Origin: Lacihabitans soyangensis
GTDB taxonomy: Bacteria; Bacteroidota; Bacteroidia; Cytophagales; Spirosomataceae
Direction of reading: 5' to 3'
DNA: 64,000 bases
Assembly: GCF_024343775.1 (NCBI RefSeq)
Contig: NZ_RJUF01000003.1
Location: 124,001-188,000, forward strand
In this document: piece after piece, positions 1 through 9,050 of the stretch
Numbering within the stretch: position 1 is the first letter of the stretch
Layout of the letters: each line of letters opens with the position of its first letter
Notes under the pieces: model-generated
Database searches by the model: none
Told to the model about the DNA's origin: nothing
What the model saw: only the letters and a program-made list of their open reading frames with translations
Translations under genes and position numbers: made by a program

Positions 1-390
1 CTTATTTTAGAATTCATATAATATAAAAGAAGATTATTAATATAAATTATTGTTATTAATTATTATGTCTGTGAATAAGTGGAATACTTTATTTGGTAAA
101 TATAAATGTTTATTTCTTAAGTTTTCTGTGGATAAGTTATTCCTTTATCCACATATAAACGCTTGTTTTTAAGTTTTTTAGCTTTGAATGTTAATTTATT
201 ATTAAATTTAATTAACAAGTTTATTATGCTTTTTGATTGTTTGATTCCTGTTAGTAATTTTCTCTAAGTTGTTAGTTATATTCTTTTATTGGTTATTGTG
301 ACAATATATTCTTGAAACTATGTTTTTAACTTTGATTACCCACGCTTTAATCCACATTTATACGAGGTTTTACACAGGCTTATCCACATG
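1..390. other. candidate replication origin (oriC) with DnaA boxes
   Basis: This gene-free edge is very AT-rich, especially the first 65 bases, which could serve as a DNA-unwinding element. Boxes of the DnaA consensus TTATCCACA are perfect at 127-135 (minus), 145-153 (plus) and 380-388 (plus). TTATTCACA occurs at 70-78 (minus), and a one-mismatch copy TAATCCACA at 348-356 (plus). Five such 9-mers in 390 bases is far above chance. mnmG, a frequent origin neighbour, and two parS sites lie within 4 kb. The element may extend left of the window. Origin function is inferred; no GC-skew was computed. Confidence 0.68.
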
Positions 391-1965
391 TTACTCTATT
401 TTTTGATCTTTTAGTTCAAAATTTGCTCTTACACGAATTGATTCCTTACTTATTAACACTCTTTCGGGTAGTTTTAAAGTTTTAATATTTCCTGGATCCC
501 AAATACCATTCTGGTTTTCATCAAAAATTATTTTAACGAGGTATGAGCCGGGAATGATATTTTTAAAATAAAATTTATTTGTGAATACTTGTGTATCGGT
601 TACTAAGCCAGAATCTTCATTTATCAATTGTGCAATTTTTGTGCCTTTGTCTGTTATTGTATTTCCTTCCATGGTTCCTAGGTCGTCTGGGCCTAGGATG
701 GGATTTTTTATTGCAAAGATGGAATTGGTATCGCCCTTATAATTTTCAAGGATGTTGGAAGGAAATATTATCTCAGTTTGTTGCTTGGCTTTGGTAGTTA
801 GGCTGACTTCAAGATTATTTTTGGATATCCATTTATAATTTGGTTTTTCAATTTGTAACGTGTCTGTTTTGAAAATGACCTTGGAAGAATCAAATCTAGT
901 TATGGGATATTGAAATAGAAAATTGAATTTTAAGTTTTTGGTGAGTTCTTGTCCATTTTTAATATTACTGTTAGCAGTGAAGCTTTGTATTTTTCTTTTA
1001 GTTTTTAGAGGTGATGAAAAATAGATCTTTTGGCTGATGGTGTCGGAAATATTCAGTGAATCGGTAAGAATTATTTGTGTTAATGTGGTATCTGTTTTGG
1101 GTGAAGAAAGTTTGAAAACATTTATGTTCAGTTTATCATAATTATAGACCAAGGCACTGTCCTGAATATTTATACTCGCAGATTTAATAGGTTTGTCTAA
1201 TTGTAATACAAACTCACTTTCCCTACTTATACTTTTTTTGATTCTGTTTTTTGTAAAGTTAGCTGAATAGGTTTCGAGTGTGTCTATGGTTTTATTTTGA
1301 TTTAAGACAATGGAGTCTTTCTTGAATGCAATGTTTTCATTTTTTTGGTCATATAGGAGATTTTGATTTTTATCCGTAAAGGCCATCAAGAAATATTTAT
1401 CAGCTTTTATGTTTTCAAATTCATATTTACCTGAAGAATCGGTTTTTATAAAGTAGTCTGGTTTCTTTTTGCCGAATGGTATAGTGTCTTTCTTGTAAAG
1501 TCCTACAAGGGCGTCTAAAACAGGCTGCTTGTTCTGTAGGTCTATTATCGTCCCTGTTAGCTTGAGAGAGTCTATTTCTGGGCCTGTGCTAAATACTATC
1601 TTGAGGTTTTTACTAGGGTTTCTTTCGCTCAAATCTTTAATACCATTTCTGAAGTTAAATGTGTAGGTGGTACTATCAGCGAAGTCTTTATCAAAGATTA
1701 GTTTAACGTTTTTATCCTTTTGTTTTATAACGTACAAGGAATTGGGATCAGGAATAATAAGGAGCTCTTGTTTGAGTGCCGTTATATCTATGTACTCATC
1801 GAATTCCATGTTAATTGTCCTCCCCTTGAAGTTTTTGGTTTTTGAGACAGGATCTGAACCCAATAGTTTTGGTTCTGCTTGGTCGGTGGGTCCGCCTGTT
1901 GGTGGAACAAACTGAGCACAGCCATAAAAGATGTAAGATATGAATAGAATTATTAGGTATCTCAT
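391..1965 (-). CDS. Ig-like domain lipoprotein
   Basis: A 524-residue exported protein. The N-terminus has a lipoprotein-type signal ending in YGC near residue 16. It is followed by the PPTGGPxD...P segment and a bacterial Ig-like (SbsA-type) domain around residues 25-130, a combination typical of a conserved Bacteroidota surface lipoprotein family. A carboxypeptidase-regulatory or CNA-B-like beta domain follows at about 135-215 (GTIIDLQNKQPV start), and the C-terminus has a DENQNGIWDPG motif resembling a calcium-binding loop. The start overlaps the mnmG stop by 4 bases, so translation is probably coupled. The family's function is not established; an envelope-structural role is a guess. Confidence 0.8.
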   Translation of the reverse strand: MRYLIILFISYIFYGCAQFVPPTGGPTDQAEPKLLGSDPVSKTKNFKGRTINMEFDEYIDITALKQELLIIPDPNSLYVIKQKDKNVKLIFDKDFADSTTYTFNFRNGIKDLSERNPSKNLKIVFSTGPEIDSLKLTGTIIDLQNKQPVLDALVGLYKKDTIPFGKKKPDYFIKTDSSGKYEFENIKADKYFLMAFTDKNQNLLYDQKNENIAFKKDSIVLNQNKTIDTLETYSANFTKNRIKKSISRESEFVLQLDKPIKSASINIQDSALVYNYDKLNINVFKLSSPKTDTTLTQIILTDSLNISDTISQKIYFSSPLKTKRKIQSFTANSNIKNGQELTKNLKFNFLFQYPITRFDSSKVIFKTDTLQIEKPNYKWISKNNLEVSLTTKAKQQTEIIFPSNILENYKGDTNSIFAIKNPILGPDDLGTMEGNTITDKGTKIAQLINEDSGLVTDTQVFTNKFYFKNIIPGSYLVKIIFDENQNGIWDPGNIKTLKLPERVLISKESIRVRANFELKDQKIE

Positions 1966-3824
1966 CGTCCAAGGTGAAGCATAATAACAGATATATCTGC
2001 AGGTGAAACTCCGCTTATGCGAGAGGCTTGTCCCAAAGTAATGGGTTTTAGTTTTTTTAATTTTTGTCTGGCCTCTATTGAAATAGACTTCAAATTTTCG
2101 TAGTCAAAATCTGGATTGATTTTGAGGTCATCAAACTTGGTAAGTTTCTCGGCAAGGAGTAATTCTTTTTCTATGTATTTTTCGTACTTGATTTTTATTT
2201 CAGTTTGTTCTAATTCGTCTTTGGTATATTCATTTACTATACTTTCAAAAACGCTATTTCCAATTTTAACATTTTCTATATTCAATTCTGGTCTTTTCAA
2301 GAGGTTGTAAAAAGTTGTTTTTTCTCTGATACTTGCCGAGTTATGAGATTCTAAAAACTCGTTTATCTCGTTAGGGTTAATTTTTGTTTCTCCTAAAATT
2401 TTATATAGCTCCTCTGATTTTTCTATTTTCTTTTTGACATTTGTTAGTCTTTCATCAGAAGCTAGACCAATTTCGTGGCCTTTGGCTGTTAGTCTTATAT
2501 CGGCATTGTCCTGTCTTAGAATTGTTCGGAATTCTGCTCGGGAAGTAAACATTCTATATGGTTCTTCGGTACCCTTGTTTACAAGATCATCTATTAATAC
2601 ACCTATATATGCTTCATCACGTTTCAAGATAAAAGTATCAAGTTCGTGTGATTTTCTATGTGCATTTATACCGGCCATTAGTCCTTGGGCACCTGCCTCT
2701 TCATAACCAGTAGTACCATTTATTTGACCTGCAAAAAATAGATTTTCTATGATATGAGTTTCAAGCGTTAGTTTCAACTGAGTAGGTGGAAAGAAATCAT
2801 ACTCTATGGCATAGCCCGGACGTAGCATTTTTATGTTTTCAAACCCAGGAATTTTACGTAAGGCAGAAAATTGGATTTCTTCTGGAAGTGAGGTTGAGAA
2901 TCCATTTACATACATTTCTATGGTTGTTCTTCCCTCGGGTTCCAGAAATATTTGGTGACTATCTTTATCGGCAAATCGGTTTATTTTGTCTTCGACTGAT
3001 GGGCAGTAACGTGGACCGAGTCCTTGGATACGACCGTTAAACATAGGGGATTTATCGAAACCCTTACGGAGTTCGTCGTGAACACTGAGGTTTGTGTAGC
3101 TGATCCAGCAGCTGTTTTGGTTTACAAGCTTTGGTGTATTTGTGTATGAGAACTTCTCTGGATTTTCATCGCCTAGTTGTTCTTCCATTGCCGAGTAGTT
3201 CACAGTACGAGAGTCTACTCTTGGTGGAGTTCCTGTTTTCATTCTACCAGATTCGAAACCTAGGCTTATTAATTGTTCAGTAATTCCAAATGCTGCCGAT
3301 TCACCCGTGCGTCCACCACCGAAGTTTTTTTCACCAATGTGTATTTTGCCATTTAAGAAAGTACCATTTGTCAGGACTACAGATGTCGCTTTTATTTCTA
3401 AACCTAGTGCAGTTTTAACGCCGATTACTATATTATCTTCAATCAAAAGACCAGTAACCATTTCTTGCCAGAACGACACATTTTGATTCTTTTCGAGTTT
3501 ATCTCTCCAGTTTAATGCAAACTCCATCCTGTTCGATTGACACCTAGGTGACCACATTGCAGGACCTTTTGAGCGATTGAGCATTCTGAATTGTATCATT
3601 GTCTCGTCAGATACTATACCCGACATTCCTCCTAGTGCATCTATCTCACGTACTATTTGTCCTTTTGCGACTCCTCCCATTGCTGGGTTACAAGACATCT
3701 GTGCTATGGTTTGAAGGTTCATAGTTATAAGTAAAACTTTTGAACCCATTGTGGCGGCTGCATGAGCGGCTTCACAGCCGGCATGTCCCGCTCCTACTAC
3801 TATTACATCGTATTTTTCGAACAT
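1962..3824 (-). CDS. mnmG: tRNA uridine-5-carboxymethylaminomethyl modification enzyme MnmG (GidA)
   Basis: The FAD-binding subunit of the MnmE-MnmG complex, which installs the cmnm5 group on U34 of certain tRNAs in the cytoplasm. The Rossmann FAD motif VGAGHAGCEAA is at residues 8-18 of this start. The conserved SCNPAMGG segment, the FAGQINGTTGYEEAGAQGL signature and the C-terminal helical MnmE-binding region (ending near PADISVIMLHLGR) are all present. I chose the ATG at 3824, giving about 620 residues starting MFEKYDVIVVGAG, as in the family. A longer frame from 3854 would add ten residues (MHVSRETQIY) that merely translate the parS palindrome. No clear Shine-Dalgarno is visible, as is usual in Bacteroidota. 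Confidence 0.97.
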   Translation of the reverse strand: MFEKYDVIVVGAGHAGCEAAHAAATMGSKVLLITMNLQTIAQMSCNPAMGGVAKGQIVREIDALGGMSGIVSDETMIQFRMLNRSKGPAMWSPRCQSNRMEFALNWRDKLEKNQNVSFWQEMVTGLLIEDNIVIGVKTALGLEIKATSVVLTNGTFLNGKIHIGEKNFGGGRTGESAAFGITEQLISLGFESGRMKTGTPPRVDSRTVNYSAMEEQLGDENPEKFSYTNTPKLVNQNSCWISYTNLSVHDELRKGFDKSPMFNGRIQGLGPRYCPSVEDKINRFADKDSHQIFLEPEGRTTIEMYVNGFSTSLPEEIQFSALRKIPGFENIKMLRPGYAIEYDFFPPTQLKLTLETHIIENLFFAGQINGTTGYEEAGAQGLMAGINAHRKSHELDTFILKRDEAYIGVLIDDLVNKGTEEPYRMFTSRAEFRTILRQDNADIRLTAKGHEIGLASDERLTNVKKKIEKSEELYKILGETKINPNEINEFLESHNSASIREKTTFYNLLKRPELNIENVKIGNSVFESIVNEYTKDELEQTEIKIKYEKYIEKELLLAEKLTKFDDLKINPDFDYENLKSISIEARQKLKKLKPITLGQASRISGVSPADISVIMLHLGR

Positions 3825-3833
3825 ATATATTTG

Positions 3834-3849
3834 TGTTTCACGTGAAACA
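3834..3849. promoter_or_regulatory. parS site 1 (ParB-binding centromere)
   Basis: The 16-base palindrome TGTTTCACGTGAAACA matches the conserved bacterial parS consensus perfectly. It lies 10 bases upstream of the mnmG start. ParB loads at such sites and, with ParA and SMC, segregates newly replicated origins; parS normally clusters near oriC. Confidence 0.92.
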
Positions 3850-3859
3850 TGCACGTAAT

Positions 3860-3875
3860 AGTTTCACGTGAAACA
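3860..3875. promoter_or_regulatory. parS site 2 (ParB-binding centromere)
   Basis: AGTTTCACGTGAAACA matches the parS consensus at 15 of 16 positions. Its centre is 26 bases from that of the perfect site, and both fit in the 55-base gap between the DUF4175 stop and the mnmG start. Confidence 0.88.
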
Positions 3876-3879
3876 TTTA

Positions 3880-6800
3880 TTAATTGATTCTTTTGAAATA
3901 ACTATCTGTTTGTTTTTTATAGAAAGGCGTAAAGTTTGGAGGTGTAGTTCTTAGTAATTCCACCTGTTTTTCTTTTTCCTTTCTGAACTTTTCAAGGTCT
4001 GGTGGGCTGACACGATTAAATGTAACACCAGTATTTGATTTACGTTTCGCGTCTAACTCTTGTTCTTTTATAGCTTTTTCGGCTTCAAGAAGTCTGATTT
4101 CAATTTCCTTTTGACGCTTAAGTAGATTAGGTGTGATACGTTTGTTTACCAAATCGTTTTCACTCTCATCCATTTTCTTTTGTATTTCTTCAAGGTTATT
4201 ACCCATTTTTTTACCTTGCTCAGTACCATTCATTTGCTCCTGTAGGTCTTTCAACTGTTTTCTGATCTTCGCTTGCTCGTTGGCTATTTTGGCTAATTCC
4301 TCAGACATCTGTTTTCCGCCTTGACCCGATTGTCCCAGGCCTTGAATTTTTTTGTTAAGTTCCTGTTGTTTTTGGCCCATGCCATCACTTGGAGCATTGC
4401 CATCTTTTCCACCTTTTCCAGAGCCTGGCATAGACATGGCCATCATTTGTTGCATTTGTTTAAAGGTATCTCCCAACATCAAGGCTAGATTATTCATCGA
4501 TGTCATTGAGAATTGTTGTTTGGATGCGGCCTGTGGTGTTTTACGCTCTTTGATGAATTTCACAGACTCGTCAATGCTATTTTTCATATCCGTTACTTCT
4601 TTGGTTATGAAAGATTCTATTTGCATTACACGTTTGGCTAGTGAGTAAAGGGAGTCTTCTACTACTTTTGCATCGTCAGAGATTTTCAATTGTTCCTGCG
4701 AGAGAGAGACAAACCGAGGGTCAGAAACCGAAATTGATCGGAAGTTTTTCATTACTCTTTCTTGGTCATGTGATACTTTTAGAAGGTTTTCCAGAATATC
4801 TCTTAAGGCATCTATGTCAAGGTCAAGTTGTTTCATCTCTCCTTCTTGCATGCTTTCGGCCATTTGAGCTGCCATGTTACGCATTGATTTCGAAGCCTTC
4901 TTTTGAGCCTTACTAGCGGCTTTGTTATCTTTGTTCTCCATCTCCTTTTGAGCTTTTTTCTGCTCTTCAGAGACTTCTTTTTGGTCTTCCTTTTGTGTGT
5001 CTACATCTTTCTTAAGTTCTTTACTCAGTTTTTCTATGTCTTTTAGTTTTTCTTTTTTCTCCTCAAACTCCTTGTTTAGTTTTTCTTGTTCCTTCTTTAG
5101 TTCTTCGTTTTTTGGCGATTCTTTGTTTTCTTTATCGGTTTTTTCAGCCAACTCTTCTTGTTTATCAGCAAGTTTTTCTAGTTCTTTTACCGTCTCTTGT
5201 ACTTTTTGTTTAAGTTGTAAATCTTTAAAGAGCTTCATGGTGCGGTCTATCTCCTTATCTATATTTCTTTGGTCTTTTTTGAAGTCATTCATTTTATCCA
5301 AAGATTTTTCATTAAGCTGTTCCTCCATCATTTTTTTCAGATCTTCTAATACTTTACTTTCCTCACTTTTCATGAGTTCGTCTAGCATCTTTTGTAGGAG
5401 ATCCATTTTCTGCTGTAATTCTGGACTTTGTTTGTCAAACCTATTTTGCTTTTCTTTGAGATCTTCTAATTGTTTTTGAAGATCTTTAAGTTCCTTCATC
5501 ATTTCGTCTTTCTTTTTCAACAGATCCTCAAACTCTTTTTTGTCTTGAAAATCCATTTCTTTTTTCTTCTTTAAATCGGCTTCAAGGTTTTCAAGAGCCT
5601 TTTTAAATTCCTTGGACTTTTGAAGTAAATCCTCAAACTTATCTTCTGTTTTTTCTATTTGTTTTTCTACCTCTTGGTCAAACTGCTGGGCTGTTGGCAT
5701 TCCAAAAACCATAGTACCCGACTTAGTAGATTTACGGCCATTTACGCCATCGTTGTCAGTAACTTGGAGATAATATTCTAGTTTATCACTTTTTTCTAAG
5801 CCAAGATTGTTGATGTTTACTTGATAAAAGAATGTTTGTGAAAGAGATGTTTTGTTGAATGGAATATCTACTGCCTTAAAGGGCGTATTGCCCGATTTGG
5901 TGCGGTACATAAATTTAAAATCAGAAAGGCCGTAATCATCTGTTATGCTCCCTCCTATTCCGATATAATTGTAAAGACTGCTGTCTTTTATTTGTTCAAA
6001 GCTTATCTGCGGGTACTTGTCAGGTATTACATTGATGTAATAAGAAATTTTGTCTGCGTTGGTGGTAGCATTTTTGTTTTTTAGGAGTACCTCGTAGTTT
6101 TGGGACTTTGCAAATCTTTTTTGAAAGTTGAAGTCTGTTATTAGACCTTTAGAAACTTTTAGAGGTTTTGAGCCTTCAAAAATTACATTCAATGAATCGG
6201 CTTCGTCAGTTTTGAATTTCCACTCCACAACGGTTCCTTCTGGCACTATGAGGTTACCAACGTTGTCAAAATCTTCTGAAGTTTTGTTTAAGTAAGCTGG
6301 ATATTTTAGCTGAACATTGAACGACAATAAACTTGGCCTGGCTATCATACCGAGCTTGAAAGTGTTCGAAGTAAATCCGCCCGCAAGAAAGTGGAATTCG
6401 GTTTCTTCCTGAACTTTGGAAAATACGAAATCAAAGTTTCTTGGGTCTTTGAGGTTCATTTTGTATTTTCTGTCATTATAGACTAGGAATACATCTTCAG
6501 GAAGGGAATTGCCTATCAGTTTCAAGTTTAGTTGATAGTCTTCGTTTTTTACTGCTTGTAGATTTTTGTTCAAGATTTCGAACTGAAATGGAGCAGGCTC
6601 GGCGAAGTTGCGTTTGAAATATACGATACGTTCTGTACTCTTGAAAAAGGATGGAGCTATCGCAGAGATTAATAAAATTGCCAGTAGTGGTGGCAATGCA
6701 TATTTAAGATATTTTTTGTTTTCCTGTAGATTTATGGCATCTGCAAATTTGACCAACTTAAGTTCTTTGGTTTTCTGTGCGATGCTGGCTTCTAAAAGTG

Positions 6801-7179
6801 CATTATCGGCATCAGAAAGTCCGTTCGCAAGCTGTAGTGTATTTAGAAGCTTATCTTTGATATTTGGAAAAAACTGACCAATTTGTTCTGCGGCAGTTTC
6901 ATCAGATATGGGCTTGTTTATATTCAGTAAATAAAAAAGTGGTTTTAGAATATAGAAAAACAGCGTGTAGGCCGACACCCCTATAAAGCCAACCAGCAAG
7001 ATGGCCCGAAAGTTAGAGCTGAATCTTCCGAAGTATTCAAGAAAATTGACAACTATGTAGGAAACCAGAATAAGGGAAAGACCAATAAGGGCTCCTTTCA
7101 AAAGTAAATTTTTGTAGTATTTACTTTTAAACTCTGATATCTTCTCTAAAAGGCCTGAAAACTCAATGTTGTTTTTCAT
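3880..7179 (-). CDS. DUF4175 family membrane protein
   Basis: A 1,099-residue protein. The N-terminus has transmembrane segments near residues 28-50, 58-80 and 158-172, followed by an extracytoplasmic beta-rich region to about residue 490. Then comes a very long Lys/Glu-rich coiled coil (about 500-780), a second helical region, a Gly/Met-rich segment near 900-950 and a charged C-terminus. This layout fits the DUF4175 family common in Bacteroidota; its function is unknown. It sits in the minus-strand run between exonuclease III and mnmG, 39 bases from the former. The extended coil suggests an envelope-spanning or scaffolding role, which is inference. Confidence 0.85.
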   Translation of the reverse strand: MKNNIEFSGLLEKISEFKSKYYKNLLLKGALIGLSLILVSYIVVNFLEYFGRFSSNFRAILLVGFIGVSAYTLFFYILKPLFYLLNINKPISDETAAEQIGQFFPNIKDKLLNTLQLANGLSDADNALLEASIAQKTKELKLVKFADAINLQENKKYLKYALPPLLAILLISAIAPSFFKSTERIVYFKRNFAEPAPFQFEILNKNLQAVKNEDYQLNLKLIGNSLPEDVFLVYNDRKYKMNLKDPRNFDFVFSKVQEETEFHFLAGGFTSNTFKLGMIARPSLLSFNVQLKYPAYLNKTSEDFDNVGNLIVPEGTVVEWKFKTDEADSLNVIFEGSKPLKVSKGLITDFNFQKRFAKSQNYEVLLKNKNATTNADKISYYINVIPDKYPQISFEQIKDSSLYNYIGIGGSITDDYGLSDFKFMYRTKSGNTPFKAVDIPFNKTSLSQTFFYQVNINNLGLEKSDKLEYYLQVTDNDGVNGRKSTKSGTMVFGMPTAQQFDQEVEKQIEKTEDKFEDLLQKSKEFKKALENLEADLKKKKEMDFQDKKEFEDLLKKKDEMMKELKDLQKQLEDLKEKQNRFDKQSPELQQKMDLLQKMLDELMKSEESKVLEDLKKMMEEQLNEKSLDKMNDFKKDQRNIDKEIDRTMKLFKDLQLKQKVQETVKELEKLADKQEELAEKTDKENKESPKNEELKKEQEKLNKEFEEKKEKLKDIEKLSKELKKDVDTQKEDQKEVSEEQKKAQKEMENKDNKAASKAQKKASKSMRNMAAQMAESMQEGEMKQLDLDIDALRDILENLLKVSHDQERVMKNFRSISVSDPRFVSLSQEQLKISDDAKVVEDSLYSLAKRVMQIESFITKEVTDMKNSIDESVKFIKERKTPQAASKQQFSMTSMNNLALMLGDTFKQMQQMMAMSMPGSGKGGKDGNAPSDGMGQKQQELNKKIQGLGQSGQGGKQMSEELAKIANEQAKIRKQLKDLQEQMNGTEQGKKMGNNLEEIQKKMDESENDLVNKRITPNLLKRQKEIEIRLLEAEKAIKEQELDAKRKSNTGVTFNRVSPPDLEKFRKEKEKQVELLRTTPPNFTPFYKKQTDSYFKRIN

Positions 7180-7218
7180 AAAATATTGAATATCAATAAC
7201 ATATAGAAATATTTCTAT

Positions 7219-7983
7219 TTATAGACTCAACTCCACTGAAACAGGGCAATGGTCAGACATGACCACATCTGCATGTATTGTAGAATCCGAAACTATGTTT
7301 TTGTGGCTCTCGTTTACAAAAATGTAATCAATACGCCAGCCCAAGTTTTTAGGCCTCGCTCCTGCCCTATACGACCACCACGTATAATGGTGAGGGTCAG
7401 GGTTTTTCAGCCTAAAGCAATCAATAAATCCACTATCAAGAAACTTGCCAACCCAAGCCCTTTCACTTGGTAAGAAACCAGATGTATTGGCGTTGGATTT
7501 AGGATTATGGATGTCTATTTCGGTATGGCATATGTTTACATCACCGCATACAAAAATAGGTTTATCAGACTTTTCTAAAGAATGTATGTAGTCATACATA
7601 TCGTCAAGAAAAGCCATTTTTATCTCTTGTCTAATATCTCCAGTGGTCCCCGAAGGAAAGTAGGCACTCATCACGTGAAACTTTTCAAAAGTTGCGGTAA
7701 TGGTTCTACCCTCTGAATCGTATTGATGAATACCAACACCATATTTTACTTCCAGTGGTTTTTCTTTACTTAACAAGCCCACACCGGAATAACCTTTCTT
7801 TTGTGCCGGATACCAAAGACAATGATAACCCAATGACTGAAAAATAGGTTCTACCAGCTCAGTTTCAGACAGTTTTATTTCTTGTAAACAAAGAACGTCA
7901 GGATTGTGGCTTTTAAGCCATTCTTCAAGGCCTTTGTTCAGGGCAGATCTAATACCGTTTACGTTGAAGGTAGTGATTTTCAT
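7219..7983 (-). CDS. xth: exodeoxyribonuclease III / AP endonuclease
   Basis: A 254-residue Mg-dependent nuclease of the ExoIII/APE1 family. It cleaves 5' of abasic sites and trims 3' ends in base-excision repair. The N-terminus MKITTFNVNGIRSA holds the metal/DNA-binding Asn7. LCLQEIK carries the metal-ligand Glu35, CGDVNICH the catalytic Asp/Asn pair, WRIDYIFV the substrate pocket, and MSDHCPV the catalytic Asp-His. Length is normal for the family. The start codon overlaps the stop of the upstream 119-residue gene by 4 bases (ATGA), implying co-transcription. Confidence 0.95.
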   Translation of the reverse strand: MKITTFNVNGIRSALNKGLEEWLKSHNPDVLCLQEIKLSETELVEPIFQSLGYHCLWYPAQKKGYSGVGLLSKEKPLEVKYGVGIHQYDSEGRTITATFEKFHVMSAYFPSGTTGDIRQEIKMAFLDDMYDYIHSLEKSDKPIFVCGDVNICHTEIDIHNPKSNANTSGFLPSERAWVGKFLDSGFIDCFRLKNPDPHHYTWWSYRAGARPKNLGWRIDYIFVNESHKNIVSDSTIHADVVMSDHCPVSVELSL

Positions 7984-8339
7984 ATATGTAGGCCAATGTC
8001 GTTTCTAAAGTATTCTATTATGTAATGTTTGAGTAATTGTTCCTGACTCAAAAGATCAAAAGAAGGCAAAGGTTTTATCAGTTTCCAATGCGGCCAGCCT
8101 TCTGTATCGATTCCGTCCAATTCATAAAAACCACCTAAACTTAGCACTTTGCATATAGCTATGTGCATGAGGTCTTGTTTTTCTTCTTTTGAAAAACGCA
8201 AATTACCTTTGCCTAATTCCTGAATTCCGATTAAAAATAGAACTCCGTTTAAGTCAGATGGTTTTTTACCAGTCGTTTGTTTTAAAAAACGAATTAAATT
8301 GTCCCATATTTCTTTATTATCTTTGATTTCTAACGACAT
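7980..8339 (-). CDS. conserved hypothetical protein (119 aa)
   Basis: A small soluble protein with no signal peptide or membrane segment. It contains KPSDLNGVLFLIGIQELGKG and later GWPHWKLIKPLPSFDLLSQEQLLKHYI, which looks like a compact helical Bacteroidota-specific protein. I cannot assign a domain. It is translationally coupled to exonuclease III (4-base overlap). Its start lies only 6 bases from the divergent comF start, so its promoter must lie inside comF. A role linked to DNA repair is possible by association only. Confidence 0.75.
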   Translation of the reverse strand: MSLEIKDNKEIWDNLIRFLKQTTGKKPSDLNGVLFLIGIQELGKGNLRFSKEEKQDLMHIAICKVLSLGGFYELDGIDTEGWPHWKLIKPLPSFDLLSQEQLLKHYIIEYFRNDIGLHI

Positions 8340-8345
8340 ACAATT

Positions 8346-9050
8346 ATGAAAACCACATTTAAAAGATACCTCAACTTACTTTTGGATTTTGTTTATCCTC
8401 GGGTCTGTGTGAGTTGTGAAAAAAATTTACTTGGTCCAGAGAACCATTTGTGCATAGAATGTCTGTTCTCGATTCCTAAGACAAATTCTCATTTGCACCC
8501 AATTGAGCTTTTAGAGCGAAAGTTTTGGGGAAAATTAAACGTGAAACAGGTGTATTCTTTTTTGAAATTTTCTAAAAAAGGAAAAGTTCAGAACATTCTT
8601 CATGCACTTAAATACAAAAATAAGCCAGAATTGGCAGAATATATTGGAAAAATGTATGCAAATGATTTAAACAGTGTGGATTTTGCTGAAAAAATAGATT
8701 TGATAGTGGGAATTCCGCTCCACACAGACAAGCAAAAGCTTAGGGGCTACAATCAGGCCGATGCTTTTGCGAAAGGCCTCTCAGAGGTCTTAAAAACGCC
8801 TTATGACGACACTTCAATGATACGTCAGACATTTACGATTTCTCAGACCAAGACTGGGAGCAGGTTTAAAAGGTTTAAGAATATTGAAGGAGTTTTTGTA
8901 GTTGAAAAACCAGACAATATTAAAGGAAAAAGAATAGCTCTAGTGGACGATGTGCTTACTACAGGATCAACTTTAGAAGAAGCTGGAAATGCACTCCTAG
9001 GAGCTGGCTGCGTGGAATTGTATATAATAACAATCGCCTCGGCTTACTGA
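8346..9050 (+). CDS. comF: ComF family phosphoribosyltransferase-like protein
   Basis: A 234-residue ComF-type protein, related to competence proteins that act in single-strand DNA uptake. An N-terminal zinc-finger-like cluster CVSC...CIEC (about residues 20-42) precedes a type I phosphoribosyltransferase fold. The fold has the RGYNQADAFAKGL segment and the PRPP-binding loop ALVDDVLTTGSTL around residues 198-210. The biochemical activity of ComF is not settled. It is divergent from the 119-residue gene with a 6-base gap. A strong hairpin overlaps its last codons. Confidence 0.9.
   Translation: MKTTFKRYLNLLLDFVYPRVCVSCEKNLLGPENHLCIECLFSIPKTNSHLHPIELLERKFWGKLNVKQVYSFLKFSKKGKVQNILHALKYKNKPELAEYIGKMYANDLNSVDFAEKIDLIVGIPLHTDKQKLRGYNQADAFAKGLSEVLKTPYDDTSMIRQTFTISQTKTGSRFKRFKNIEGVFVVEKPDNIKGKRIALVDDVLTTGSTLEEAGNALLGAGCVELYIITIASAY

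Noticed and set aside
3822-3879. Treating the mnmG upstream palindromes as a terminator for the DUF4175 gene.
   Set aside because: Both are near-perfect parS sequences without a loop or U-tract.
7669-7684. A parS-like half site (TCACGTGAAAC) inside the exonuclease III gene.
   Set aside because: Only about 11 of 16 positions match and it lies in conserved coding sequence; the two sites at 3834-3875 are far better.
8535-8550. A second parS-like match (ACGTGAAACA) inside comF.
   Set aside because: About 12 of 16 positions match and the palindrome is broken; treated as chance.
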